Below, in pieces: positions 1 through 10,052 of a DNA stretch of 64,000 nt. How positions within the stretch are numbered: position 1 is the stretch's first letter; the number at the start of each line of letters is the position of its first letter. A program made the position numbers and the translations under genes. The DNA is from Chrysophaeum taylorii (taxonomy: Eukaryota > Sar > Pelagophyceae > Pelagomonadales > Pelagomonadaceae), in the NCBI GenBank assembly GCA_029834535.1, contig JAQMWT010000365.1:26323-90322 (forward strand), given 5' to 3'. A model generated the notes under the pieces. It saw only the letters and a list, made by a program, of their open reading frames with translations, did no database searches and was not told where the DNA came from.

Positions 1-3000
1 GGACAGGCGTCGGCAGCACTGTTGGCGATGCCGGTTCCATTGGCGACGACGTCGGTGTGGCCGACTCTTGTGCGTGCATCGACGGAGAGCGCGTTGGCAC
101 CATACTTGGTAGAAAGCTTGGTTGCAATGTGATAAGCTGACTTGGGTTCTTCCCCACAGTGGTGGGCATCATCGTGGTATCGTCAGCACTGCTCGGCCGA
201 TGCGACAAAATCTCGGGGTATGTGGGTGCTGTTGCGGGTGATGTCGTAATCGGACCAACTGTTGCCACCACGGACGATTCGCTCGTCGGCAATGCGGTCG
301 GGGCAAGCGATGGGCTCAGAGTCGGAGCATTCGACGCGCTAGTCGATATACCGCTCGTTGGAATACTTGTGGTCATTGCAGTCGGCAGCGTTGTCGGAGT
401 GCTCGTTGATCTGGATGTTGATGCCGACGTGGGTAGAGTCGTTGGTCCGGACGTCGGTAGCATCGTCGAAGGCACCAACGGACGTGGAGTTGGCACCCAT
501 GTGAGCTGAAAAGCTGGCCCAGATGGCGGGTCATAAAGAGACGGAACAACAGCCGGAAATGATGACGGTTGTTTGCTACTAGAGATGGCAGGTGAGGTTG
601 GCGATGCGCTTCGAGTGGCTGCAATACTGGAAGGAAGTGTCGGAATCCCTGAAGGCAGAAAGGAGCTTGGTGCGCTCCCGACAGCACCGCGTCCGGGAAA
701 TGATGGCTGACCAGAAGCAATCGAACTCGGGGAAACTGACGGCTGGATATCGTTGTCGCGATCATCGCTCGGAGGTGGCGACGGTGCCCTAGGTAAGATT
801 GTAGTAGGTGTTGACACTGGCGAGACGCTTGGCACCGACGCTACGGGAAATAATGTTGGTGGGAGCGCGCTCTGAGTGGGGCTCAATTGCGAGAGCGTGG
901 GAGTTGTTGTCGCGTGCGCAGTGGCTGGCTGCGCAACGGGCGATTCGGTTGGTGATTCGATGGGGCTCGGGGCGCGTGAGCTTTCACCAGATAGTGGCCC
1001 AGTTGGTAGTGGTGTTGGACTCGGACTTGGGGAGAGCGACAGCAACGGACCACTTTTGAGAGAGGAGGTTGGCAGCTGCGATGGCCTATTCGTTGGCGTT
1101 ATCGACGGGATGCGTGTGCTTTCACGAGAAGGTGGTAATGTTGGACTCAGACTTGGCGAGGGTGACAGTGAGGGAAGGAGTGTTGGATAGGCGGTTGGCT
1201 CTCGCGACGGATGACTCGTTGGAATTGTCGATGGGAGGAGTGAGATTCCACCAGATGGTGGTGATGTTGGACTCTGACTCGGGGAAGGTGACAGAGACGG
1301 GGCTGTCGTGGGACACGAGGTCGGTGACTGTGATGGAGTGCTCGTCGGGATCGTTGAGGGGGGTCGTGCATTATCACCGGATGGAAGTGGTGTTGGACAC
1401 AGACTAGGTGAGTGGGTCAGCGACGGGCTCACTGTTGGAGCGAGGGTTGGACGCTGCGACGGGTTTCTCGAGGGAGTTGCTGACTGCTCGAAGCTCGGAG
1501 ACCACGATGGAGTCGATGATGGGGTGAAGCTCGGTGTACGTGTTGGAGGTAATGACGGGGCGAGGCTTGGGACATGACTCGGCGACGCACGTGGATGCTG
1601 AGTCGGGAGCGTACTCGCACCGAATGGTGACCTCGTGGGTTGCCTCGAAGGAACCCCAGTACTTGGCGACGCTGTTGGGGGCAGCGAGGGCGAAACTGTG
1701 GACGGCTTGGGTGTGGGTGAAAAAGAGGGACTGGCCGTGGGCACTTCAACAGGAGAGGTCGTTGGCGATGTCGTCGGCGCGAAGGATGGTGGCAACGTGG
1801 GCGACCGCGTTGGGCTTCTCGTAGGCGCCGCACTGGGCGAACCCGATGGCGACGTCGTCGATAGTAACGAGGGCTCGTGCGTGGGTGACGCGAAGGGTTG
1901 GGTTGCCGGGGATGCCGTGGGAGACCTTGATGGTGACATCAGAGGCAACCTCGAGGGCACAGATGTGGGAGGCGTCGACGGAAGGGTCGTAGGCTCCAAG
2001 CCAGGCGAGCTCGATGGCAACACTGTCGGCAAGGATAAGGACACGAATGTGGGAAACGCTTTTGGACAGGCCGCTGGCGACTCGCTGGGGTAACCTGACG
2101 GCGTGGTCGTTAGAAGAACAGGAGGCTCATATGTGGGTGACATTGAGGTACGGGATGTTGGCGCCGCTCTGGGGTAGAACGATGGTGATGTTGTTGGAGG
2201 CAACGACGGTAAGAATGATGACGACGAAATGGGAGTAATTGTCGGCACCGCACTGGGGTAGGCCGATGGCGCGGTCGTTGGAGACAGCGGAGGCTCGAAT
2301 GTGGGTATTGTTGAGGGACAGGGCATTGGCGGCTCGCTCGGCGTGCTCGATGGTGCTGTAAACGAGGATGCGAACGTGGGTGACGCTGAGGGACAGGTCG
2401 TCGGCGCCAAGCGGATCAAGCCCGACGATGGCATCGTCGGAAGGAACGACGGTGAAAACGTGGTTGAAGCCGAGGGACAGACGGTCGGTGCCGCCCTGGG
2501 CGAGTCCGATGGTGACGTCGTTGAAGGCACTGAAGGCGCGACAATGAATAACGCTGAGGGAAGCGTCGTCGGCGTCGCGCCGGTAAATCCCGACGGTGGC
2601 GTCGTTGGAAGCTGCCAAGGTGCGATTGTGGAAATTGTCGAGTGACGGGCTGTCGGCGCAGTACTGGGCGAGCCTGGATGTGTTGGCATCGCATGCAGCG
2701 AAGGCGCAAATTCGGGTGATGCCGACGGGCACATTGTTGGCGACACACTGGGTGAATCCAATTGAGAGGGCCATTCCGTCGGCGCTGCGCTGCGAAATCC
2801 TGATGGTGGCGTCGTCAGGACCCGTGCGACCGTGGAAAATGTCGAGGGCTCCGCATTCGGCAAGCCTGATGGTGACGGCGTCGCAAGCACCGAGGGCGCA
2901 AACGTGAGTAACTCTGAAGGGCAGATTGTCGGCGTCGTACTGGGCGAATTCAATGGTAACATTGTTGGCGACAGAAAAGTTGCGTTCGTGAAGGGCCAAG

Positions 3001-6000
3001 CTGTCGGCGCCGCGCTGGGCGAAACCGATGGTACCAACATCGGAAGATGCGAAGGTGAGAATGTGGACGATGCCGAGGGGTAGGTTGTTGGAGCAACACT
3101 GGGCGAGCCCGACGACGGTGGCGTCGTCAGAAGCAGCGAGGGCGCAAATATCGATGATGCCGAGGGGCAGTTCGTCGGCGCGGCGTATGGCGAGCCCGCT
3201 GGCGATGTTGTCGGAGTCAATGAGGGCGTGAGAGAGGGCGAGGTCAAGGGACACATTATTGGGCACGCGCTGGGATAACCCGATGGTGTCGTCATTGGAA
3301 GCTGCGAAGGTGCTACTGTGGAGAATGTCGAAGGACAAGCTGTCGGTGTAGCACTGGGCGAACCCGATGGTGGTGTCGTTGGAAGCAGCAAGCGTGAGTA
3401 GGATGAAGGGCAGATTGTCGGCGCCGTGCTGGGTGAAGCCAATGTTGGCGACAGAAAAGTTGCATTTGTGGACAATGTAGAGGGACAGGGCGTCGGCGCC
3501 GCGCTGGGCAAAAGGGATGGTGCCGACGTTCGAACCTGCGAAGTTGCGACTGTGGACGATGTCGAGGGACAGGTCGTCGGTGCAGTACTGGGCGAGCCCA
3601 ATGGTGGCATCGTCTGAAGCAGCGAGGGCAAAAACGTGGGTGATGCCCCGGGGTACTTTGTTGGCGCTGCGCTGGGCGAGCCCGATGGCGATGTTGTTGG
3701 AGATAACGAGGGCATGAATGAGGGTGATGTCAAGGGACAGACCGTCGGCCCTGCGCTGGGTGAGCCCCATGGTGTCCTTGTGGGAAGCTGCGATTGTGCG
3801 AGGGACGGTGATACCGAGGGACGCATCGTCCGCGCCGCGCCGGGTAAATCAGATGGCAATGTTGTTGAGGGCAACAATGGCACAAATGAGGGTGAAGGCA
3901 GCGAAGGTGCGAACGAGGGCGACACGGAGGGACAGGTTGTCGGCGCCGCTCTGGGCGAATCCGATGGAAACGTTGTCGAGGGTAGCAGCGAAGGCACGAA
4001 TGAGGGTGATGCCAAGGGATTGATCAACGGCGCTGTGCTAGGTGAGCCCGACGGTGACATTGTTGGAAGTGGTGATGGGGCTAACTTGGATGAAGTTGAC
4101 GGACGCGTCGACGGTACCACGCTCGGCGAATCTGACGGGAATGTTGTTGTTGAAGGCAGCGAAGGCGCGCTCGCGGGCAACGCGGACGGACACGTCGTCG
4201 GTGCATCCGTGGGCGAGCGAGATGGTGTTGATGTTGAAGACCGCGAAGGCGAGACTGTGGGTGATGACGTCGACGGACTGCTCGCGGGGCCCGCCCTCGG
4301 CGAGTCCGACGGTGACATCGTTGGAGGCAGGGATAATGCGAACGAGGGTGGCTCCGAAGGACGTGATGTTGGTGCCGTGCTTGGTGAGTCCGATGGTGCC
4401 GTCGTCAGGAGTTGCGAGGGCGTAGATGAGGGTGATATCGAGGGACAAATCGTCGACCCCGCGCTTGGTGAGCTCGATGGTGACGTTGTCGAAAGCAGAG
4501 ATGGTGAAATCGACGGTGACTCCGAAGGACATGTCGTCGGTGCCACGCTGGGTGAGTCCGATGGTGTCGTCGTTGGGAGTTGCGAGGGCGTGAATGACGG
4601 TGATGTCGAGGGGAAAATGGTCGGTCCCGCGCTTGGTGAGCTCGATGGTGACGTTGTTGAAAGCAGAAATGCTGAAATCGACGGTGACTCCGAAGGACAT
4701 GTCGTCGGTGCCACGCTGGGTGAGTCCGATGGTGTCGTCGTTGGGAGTTGCGAGGGCGTGAATGACGGTGATGTCGAGGGGAAAATGGTCGGTCCCGCGC
4801 TTGGTGAGCTCGATGGTGACGCTGTTGAGAGCAGAAATGGTGAAATCGACGGTGACTCCGAAGGACATGTCGTCGGTGCCACGCTGGGTGAGCCCGATGG
4901 TGCCGTCGTCGGGAGGTGCGAAGGCATAAAGGAGGGTGATGTCGAGGGACAGACAGTTGGCGCCGAGCTGGGTGAGCTTGATGGTGCCGTCGTCGGGAGT
5001 TGCGAGGGCGCGCGTGAAGGTGACGACAAGGGACAGACAGTTGGCGCCGAGCTGAGTGAGCCCGATGGTGCCGTCGTCGGGAGGTGCGAAGGCATAAAGG
5101 AGGGTGAAGACAAGGGACAGACAGTTGGCGCCGAGCTGAGTGAGCCCGACGGTGGTGGGGTCATCGGGAGGTGCGAAGGCATAAAGGAGGGTGAAGACAA
5201 GGGACAGACCGTCGGCGCCGAGCTGGGTGAGCCCGACGGTGGTGGGGTCGTCGGGAGTTGCGAGGGTACAAAGGAGGGTGATGACAAGGGACAGACCGTC
5301 GGCGCCGAGCTGGGTGAGCCCGACGGTGGTGGGGTCGTCGGGAGTTGCGAGGGCACAAAGGAGGGTGACGACAAGGGACAGACCGTTGGCGCCGAGCTGG
5401 GTGAGCCCGACGGTGGTGGGGTCGTCGGGAGGTGCGAGGGTACAAAGGAGGGTGACAACATGGGACAGACCGTCGGCGCCGAGCTGGGTGAGCTCGATGG
5501 TGGTGTCGTCGGGAGGTGCGAGGGCACAAAGGAGGGTGACGACAAGGGACAGACCGTTGGCGCCGAGCTGGGTGAGCTCGATGATGGTGTCGTCGGGAGG
5601 TGCGAGGGCACAAAGGAGGGTGACAACAAGGGACGATTTACCGTCGGCGCCGCGCTTGGTGAGCCCGATGGTGACGTTGTTGAAAGCAGCGATGGCGCGA
5701 TTGACGGTGACACCCGGGGACACGTCGTCGGCGCCGCGCTCGGTAAATCAGTTGGTAACGTTGTCGAGGGCATCGAAGGCGCGAACGAGGGTGAAGGCAG
5801 CGAAGATGCGAACGAGGGTGACACCGAGGGACGGGTCGTCGGCGCCGCGCTGGGCGAATCCGATGATGGAAACGTTGTCGAGGGTCGCTGCAGCGAGGGC
5901 ACGAACGAGGGTGATGCCGAGGGATTGATCATTATTGGCGCTGTGCTCGGTGAGCCCGATGGTGACATTGCTGGAAGTGGCGATGGGACCAACGTGGATA

Positions 6001-7702
6001 ACGTCGTCGACGGACGCGTCGACGGTACCATGCTGGGCGAATCCGACGGTAACGTTGTTGAAGGAGGCAGCGAAGGCGCGCTCGAGGGCAACGCGGTGGA
6101 CGGCCGGGTCGTCGGCGCTGCCGCGGGCAAGCGAGACGGTGTTGATGTTGAAGGCTGCGAAGGCGAGACTGTGGGTGAAGGCGACGGATAGATCGTGGGT
6201 CCCGCGCTCGGCGAGATCGAGGGTGACCTTGTCGAAGAATGCTGCGATGGTGCGAACGACGGTAGCGCCGAGGGACTCGCCGTCGGCGCGGACGCGGGGG
6301 AGTCCGACGGCGACGTTGTTGGAAGCAGCGATGGTGCGATTGAGGGAGACGCCAAGGGACATCTTGTCGGCGCCGCGCTCGGTGAATCCGATGGTGGCAG
6401 CGAAGGCGCGAACGTGGAGGAACAGATCGTCGGCGCCGCGGCGGGCGAGCCCGACGGAGACGTCGTCGGAAGGAGCGAAGATGCCCCCGACGGACTGAAC
6501 GTCGGGGGCATGCTGGGGGGTAAATCCGATGGTAAGGATGTTGGAAGCAACGAAGTCGGACATACGGTGGGAGGCGATGGTGTCGGCGCGAGGGCCTCGA
6601 AGGAGAAAAGGTAGGCTGCGCCCGAATCAGTGGCGAGCGAGTCGCTTCCGTAGGCGCCGACGACAATCTCGTCGTCATAGATTGCCGCGGACCTCCCGAA
6701 GAAGTCACCCGTGGCGGCGTCGTTCGGCTCGAGCTTGGCAATTAGGGTGGTAGAGTTGAAGACGTAGGCCGCCCCCGTGTCATTGTCGACACCCCAGGCC
6801 CCGACGAGGACGACGGCGTCAAAGACGGCGACGGCGCGGCCAAACTTGTCGGGGCTAGTGCCGTCGCTCGCCGTGAGCTTTGCACGCTGCGCGTAGGTCG
6901 TCGCGTCGTAGACGTAGGCGGCGCCCGCGTTGATGCCGAGATCGTCCTCGCGATGCGCCCCTACCACAATCGTGTCCCGGGAGATGGCGACGGATCTCCC
7001 GAAGAAGTCGCCTTCTTGGCCGTCGCTCGCGGTCAGCTTGGCTAGCTGGGTCGTCGCGTTGAAGACGTAAGCCGCGCCGGCTTCCGAGCCAAGATCCGAA
7101 TCGCGGTCCGCGCCGACTACGATCGTCCCATTGTATATCGCCGTCGACCAGCCAAAGTAGTCGCTCGCCCCGCCGTCGCTCGCAGCTAGTTTAGAAAGCT
7201 GCTCGTAAGTCGTCGCGTCGAACAAATAGACGGCACCGGTGCGCGCCGCGAACCCCGCGCCAAACGGCGCGCCCACGACGATCGTATTCGCGTCGATCGC
7301 CACCGCATACCCAAAGTTGTCGTCCTTGGCGCCGTCGCTCGCCGTCAGCTTGGCGACTTGCGAAGTCGACTCGAACACGTACGCAGCCCCAGACGACGAC
7401 CCCCGCGCGTCGGCGCCAAACGCGCCGACCACAATCATGTCGCCGTAGACCGCGGCAGACCTCCCAAAATAATCTCCCCCGGCGCCGTCGCTCGCCGTCA
7501 GCTTGGCGACCTGGGACGCGTTGCGGAAAACGTACGCGGCACCCCTCGCGACGTCGGCACCCCACGCCCCCACGACGATCGTCTCGCCAAACGCACTCAC
7601 GGCGCTTCCAAACTCGTCGCCTTCGCCGCCGTCTCTGGCGGTTAGCTTTGTGGCCTCGGAGGCGAACAAGATTATCGAGGAGGCGATCGCACTTAGCATC
7701 AT
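1..7702 (-). CDS. Giant secreted FG-GAP / Pro-Ser-Thr repeat protein (3' end beyond window)
   Basis: The frame starts at the first of two adjacent ATGs, 7702 and 7699. Two in-frame TAA codons lie just upstream, and no stop occurs before base 1, giving at least 2567 codons. Residues 1-17 form a short hydrophobic signal peptide (MMLSAIASSIILFASEA). Residues about 18-367 hold seven copies of an FG-GAP unit (pattern KLTASDG..GD.FG....A....IVVGA......GAAYVF), the number needed for an integrin-alpha-type seven-bladed beta-propeller. From about residue 370 the chain is Pro/Ser/Thr repeats such as SPSFVPSQLPTTPPPSGSP and DSPSVAPTTCPSESPSISP, with regularly spaced Cys. Such P-S-T tracts are common in stramenopile cell-surface or wall-associated proteins, so an extracellular adhesion or structural role is inferred. 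No membrane anchor is visible because the C-terminus is outside the window. High confidence in frame, moderate in role. Confidence 0.85.
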   Translation of the reverse strand, partial: MMLSAIASSIILFASEATKLTARDGGEGDEFGSAVSAFGETIVVGAWGADVARGAAYVFRNASQVAKLTASDGAGGDYFGRSAAVYGDMIVVGAFGADARGSSSGAAYVFESTSQVAKLTASDGAKDDNFGYAVAIDANTIVVGAPFGAGFAARTGAVYLFDATTYEQLSKLAASDGGASDYFGWSTAIYNGTIVVGADRDSDLGSEAGAAYVFNATTQLAKLTASDGQEGDFFGRSVAISRDTIVVGAHREDDLGINAGAAYVYDATTYAQRAKLTASDGTSPDKFGRAVAVFDAVVLVGAWGVDNDTGAAYVFNSTTLIAKLEPNDAATGDFFGRSAAIYDDEIVVGAYGSDSLATDSGAAYLFSFEALAPTPSPPTVCPTSLLPTSLPSDLPPSMPPTFSPSGASSLLPTTSPSGSPAAAPTICSSTFAPSLPPSDSPSAAPTRCPLASPSIAPSLLPTTSPSDSPASAPTASPSALPSFAPSQHSSTRSPSISPSAGPTIYPSPSPTVSPSQPSTSTPSRLPAAAPTTRPSTALPSSAPSLPPSTTLPSDSPSMVPSTRPSTTLSTLVPSPLPAMSPSGSPSTAPIMINPSASPSFVPSLQRPSTTFPSSDSPSAAPTTRPSVSPSFASSLPSPSFAPSMPSTTLPTDLPSAAPTTCPRVSPSIAPSLLSTTSPSGSPSAAPTVNRPLLSPSFVPSHLPTTPSSSSPSSAPTVCPLSSPSFVPSHLPTTPPSSSPSSAPTVCPMLSPSFVPSHLPTTPPPSGSPSSAPTVCPLSSPSFVPSQLPTTPPPSGSPSSAPTVCPLSSPSFVPSQLPTTPPPSGSPSSAPTVCPLSSPSFMPSHLPMTPPPSGSLSSAPTVCPLSSPSFMPSHLPTTAPSGSLSSAPTVCPLSSPSRAPSQLPTTAPSSSPSSAPTVCPSTSPSFMPSHLPTTAPSGSPSVAPTTCPSESPSISPFLLSTASPSSSPSAGPTIFPSTSPSFTPSQLPTTTPSDSPSVAPTTCPSESPSISAFLLSTTSPSSSPSAGPTIFPSTSPSFTPSQLPTTTPSDSPSVAPTTCPSESPSISPSLLSTTSPSSSPSAGSTICPSISPSSTPSQLLTTAPSDSPSTAPTSRPSEPPSFALSLPPTMSPSDSPRAGPASSPSTSSPTVSPSRSSTSTPSRSPTDAPTTCPSALPASAPSLPSTTTFPSDSPSVVPSTRPSTSSKLAPSPLPTMSPSGSPSTAPLINPLASPSFVPSLLPSTTFPSDSPRAAPTTCPSVSPSFAPSLPSPSFVPLLPSTTLPSDLPGAARTMRPSVSPSLAQSQLPTRTPWGSPSAGPTVCPLTSPSFMPSLSPTTSPSGSPSAAPTKYPGASPTFLPSLLQTMPPLGSPSTAPTTCPSTSSTVATSQVRTSAPSLLPSAAPTPCPSTLSTNATFLSPTLASPSTAPTICPSSYSRLLLPTTPPSGSPSATPTACPSTFSTVAPSQLPMTTPSGYPSACPIMCPLTSPSLTPSLTPTTSPAGSPYAAPTNCPSASSIFAPSLLLTTPPSSGSPSVAPTTYPSASSTFSPSHLPMLVPSVSPSAAPTAWPFTNATFLSPTMLPLNSPSTTPTICPSELLTFAPSVLATPSPSGLPNAEPSTFSTVARVLTTPPSGFRSAAPTEWPSQLDSPSVSPTMCPSASPEFAPSLHAMPTHPGSPSTAPTARHSTISTIAPWQLPTTPPSGFTGATPTTLPSALFIVAPSVPSTTSPSDSPRAAPTVCPSASTTFSPSFLPTMPSSGLIRLAPTTCPSASPTFASSFTAPSSTPSEPPMPCPSTIPTFEPPLSPTTAPSAYPSAVPTITPISSSSFLPSLPPTTSPSFYPRAAPTSRTSMSPTYEPPVLLTTTPSGYPSESPAACPKAFPTFVSLSLPTVLPSSSPGLEPTTLPSTPPTSVPSRLPLMSPSRSPTASPATQPFASPTHEPSLLSTTSPSGSPSAAPTRSPTRSPTLPPSFAPTTSPTTSPVEVPTASPSFSPTPKPSTVSPSLPPTASPSTGVPSRQPTRSPFGASTLPTQHPRASPSHVPSLAPSLPPTRTPSFTPSSTPSWSPSFEQSATPSRNPSQRPTLAPTVSPSLTHSPSLCPTPLPSGDNARPPSTIPTSTPSQSPTSCPTTAPSLSPSPSQSPTSPPSGGISLLPSTIPTSHPSREPTAYPTLLPSLSPSPSLSPTLPPSRESTRIPSITPTNRPSQLPTSSLKSGPLLSLSPSPSPTPLPTGPLSGESSRAPSPIESPTESPVAQPATAHATTTPTLSQLSPTQSALPPTLFPVASVPSVSPVSTPTTILPRAPSPPPSDDRDNDIQPSVSPSSIASGQPSFPGRGAVGSAPSSFLPSGIPTLPSSIAATRSASPTSPAISSSKQPSSFPAVVPSLYDPPSGPAFQLTWVPTPRPLVPSTMLPTSGPTTLPTSASTSRSTSTPTTLPTAMTTSIPTSGISTSASNAPTLSPSLAPTALPTSESSVVATVGPITTSPATAPTYPEILSHRPSSADDTTMMPTTVGKNPSQLITLQPSFLPSMVPTRSPSMHAQESATPTSSPMEPASPTVLPTPV
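4501..4836 (-). repeat. 168-bp higher-order tandem repeat inside the P-S-T region
   Basis: Two almost identical 168-bp units begin at 4501 and 4669, and a third diverged unit begins at 4837. Each encodes 56 residues (two 28-residue P-S-T subunits), so copy-number change would keep the frame. Near identity suggests recent duplication. Confidence 0.8.
4900..5640 (-). repeat. 84/87-bp tandem repeats encoding 28-29 residue P-S-T units
   Basis: Equivalent positions recur at 5196, 5283, 5370 and about 5457 with exact 87-bp spacing, then continue with 84-bp units in which one codon (a Pro on the coding strand) is missing. Each unit encodes SPSFVPSQLPTTPPPSGSP followed by SSAPTVCPL or a close variant. 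All length changes are multiples of three. Confidence 0.85.
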
Positions 7703-8075
7703 CCCTGGTGCGAACTCTGTCCACTTCCCCGAAACCCAAGAACTTTATTAGTGGAAGGCCGTTCGGATATAGCTGCGAGATAGCTGCGATGGGTGGGGGG
7801 ATTATTAAGGAGTAAACTCAAAGGTTATTAAAGGGCAGGCGCTGCAGCTTAGATTGGCGGGGGTCGGAGCGTCGTCGAACTGGGGTTAAATCGGGCAACG
7901 AGTGCCAGGTGAAGACAGACAGACTTCTCGGCGAATTCGCCCGTTGGCGCAAGCCGATAGTAGTAGGGTGCGGCCAAGCGCGAGCCCAACCGTCCGGGCG
8001 CCGCCGAGTCACTATATGCGCAAACGCATTTCAGGGCGCGCAAAGGCGCTTACGGAAACGCCAACGGCCCTCGCG
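7703..8075. other. Intergenic stretch upstream of the FG-GAP gene
   Basis: This is the presumed 5' region of the FG-GAP gene. No convincing coding region or obvious promoter element was recognised. It holds the degenerate Helitron-like relic listed separately. Confidence 0.5.
7809..7890 (+). mobile_element. Degenerate relic of the Helitron-like family
   Basis: The stretch from AGTAAACTCAAAGGTT through CAGCTTAGATTGGCGG to a GACGAGCTC-like tail follows, in order and with gaps, the conserved block near the 3' end of the Helitron-like copies (compare 17973-18045). Neither terminus nor helicase fragment is present, so it is an old fragment. Confidence 0.6.
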
Positions 8076-8860
8076 TCACCCGAGTCCCTGGATCACAGAG
8101 GTATCTTCGTAGCACAGCAGCACGCAGAGAGGCTCGCGTTCGTTCTCGCGTAGGAAGGTAGCCGGTTTCTCGACAAACGCGAAACCCGGCAGGATTTCAA
8201 CCTCTTCGAAGTACGGGAGGCCGTCTCCGTCGTCTTCGTCTTCGCCGTCATCCTCGTCTTCGCCATCGTCCATGGTGTTCTCGATACCCTGGTTCTCGGC
8301 TCGTAGATAGTAGTCCTCGATGTCCATGCGCTGTAGATCATTCGCTCAGAATCTCGTCGTCGTGCTGCTCGCTCGCGGTAGATTTGGCGAAGCTTTCGAA
8401 CGAGGCGACGACCGGACTCTCCGAGTTTTTGTGGAGCAAGATCCTGCTCCGGCGCCGTCTGCTGCTTCTCGCGCCGCTGTTCGAACGCAATAAGCCAGTC
8501 CTTGGGCACCTTCGAGCCGAGCTCGCTGCAGAGCACGGACTTTCTGCGTTAAGAGACGATCCTACTTTTCAGCACGACTTCCGCGAGCTCGGTCGGGTTG
8601 ATCGCCAACGCTGTGTAGAGGTGGGAACACTTCTTCCGGTCGGCCTTGAGCGTGAGTTTTGTCTTGACGTTCGATTTGACCGACAACTTCGACGGCGAAG
8701 TTCGCGCGAAGACTTCACGGACGTCAAGAACTCCAAGACTTTCTTTGATTTTCTCCCGAATTTCTGGCCGCGCAGTGGCGCGCTCAACGCTTTGAAGACA
8801 AGACCGCCGGGGGCACGTTCCGGCCGTCCCACTCGCGCTCGTCACCCATTCTTCGCTCAA
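8076..8860 (-). CDS. Hypothetical protein locus, exon structure unresolved
   Basis: Three coherent open stretches follow each other on the minus strand. The first is 8549-8860 (103 codons, with a stretch TELAEVVLKS). The second is 8093-8536 (Gln/Arg-rich start KDWLIAFEQRREKQQ). The third is 8076-8327, starting MDIEDYYLRAENQG and containing an acidic DDGEDEDDGEDEDD run before PGFAFVEKPATFL. The first two share a frame interrupted by one stop and the third is in another frame, so either short introns or decay separates them. No family was recognised. The acidic run and balanced composition make at least the last part plausible as coding. It could equally be a pseudogene. Confidence 0.35.
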
Positions 8861-10052
8861 GACAGGAAAGTCATCACTTTCATCATCACCGACAAACGGT
8901 AATCACCGGTAATTACCTTACCGGAAATTACTCTTTTCCTACTAGGAGTCAGTCATATTTGCGCATGATGATGCCGTTGCTGGAGGTGGTGAGCGGTGGC
9001 TGCACCGCCTTCGACATACTGCAGGCCCGCTAGGAGGAGACAAACACGCTCGCGGTGCACCGTGATGGAGAGACGCCGGTAGAGGCGCGTTGTCTGAGCC
9101 GCCGTGACTGCCATAAGGGACGGACGGACGGACGGACCCTCCTCCTCGAGGCCAGTGTCGACGCCAATTTGACGGGCAACTAACTCGGTGGAAAGGCCAC
9201 GTAGGTTGTCACTGCCCTCCGCGAAATTGCCAACAATAAACCCCGACACGGGCCCAAACTCCGCGAGGCGGTTGGGAGCGGGATGTCCCCCGAGGCCGAA
9301 TCAAGCAGTCAAGTCAATCGGGGTTGTCGTCGAGCTGCGGCCAGGGCATGCGCGTTCTGTCACCGAACGAAACTCGTGCGATGGAGTGTGGGCTCCGTCC
9401 TGCTGGGTGAGGCTGCCCGGAGCTGTCTGCCACCGGTCATGCGGCGGCTCGCGGAGACGACTGACGACGGTAGAACAGACGCCGGCGGAAGCCGCATCCT
9501 CGAGAGCGAAGAGGCGCCAGTGCTGCATCCCTTCTTCTCAGGCGACATTCCCATGTTTGCCCCGGGGAGGAGAAGCTCGCGCGCACAACAGGCGCCACCC
9601 AACGATTTTACGCAGCAGCAGCATCCCTCCTGCTTCGGACGACGAGACCCGCGGTGGTAATTCTCCACTCGACGCGGCACCTACATCAAAGGTGGAGCGA
9701 CTTCGGACCTCGACGCTCCCCTGGTATCTATCTCGACGGGCGACGTCATCACCCTGTTGAGCGAACCGAAGATGTGGCAGACGTGCCGGCATGTAATTAG
9801 CCCATGTGGTGTACACATTGTTTGAATACGGCACGTCATAAGCAAACATTCCGTTTTTTTTTTGTGGAGCCAGTATTCGTGCCAGTAGTTGTAGTGCCGG
9901 AAACATGTTTGACCGAGAGTAGTCGAAGAACGGAAAATGCCATGATGAGTCATGGATGACGCTAGAGAAATAATAACGAAATAATCTCCACACAAAAGAC
10001 GTGTACTGTGTAACTAATCTTTCAGAAGACGACGAAAGCTTCGGGGCCACGT
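8861..10052. other. Intergenic stretch without a confident gene
   Basis: Open frames occur on both strands (for example 8953-9249 minus) but overlap each other and show no recognisable motif. A short GGAC tract lies at 9119-9135 and a T-run at about 9853. This is the presumed promoter region of the gene starting at 10053. Confidence 0.4.

Noticed and set aside
2127-5723. 547- and 561-codon minus-strand frames
   Set aside because: They lie one frame away from the P-S-T frame and stay open only because the repeat unit is a multiple of three. They have no independent domain.
3636-6191. 851-codon plus-strand frame with Gly/Val/Glu/Asp-rich repeats
   Set aside because: It is the antisense shadow of the P-S-T coding repeats. 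The minus frame is longer, continuous with a signal peptide and FG-GAP domain, and has a sensible composition.
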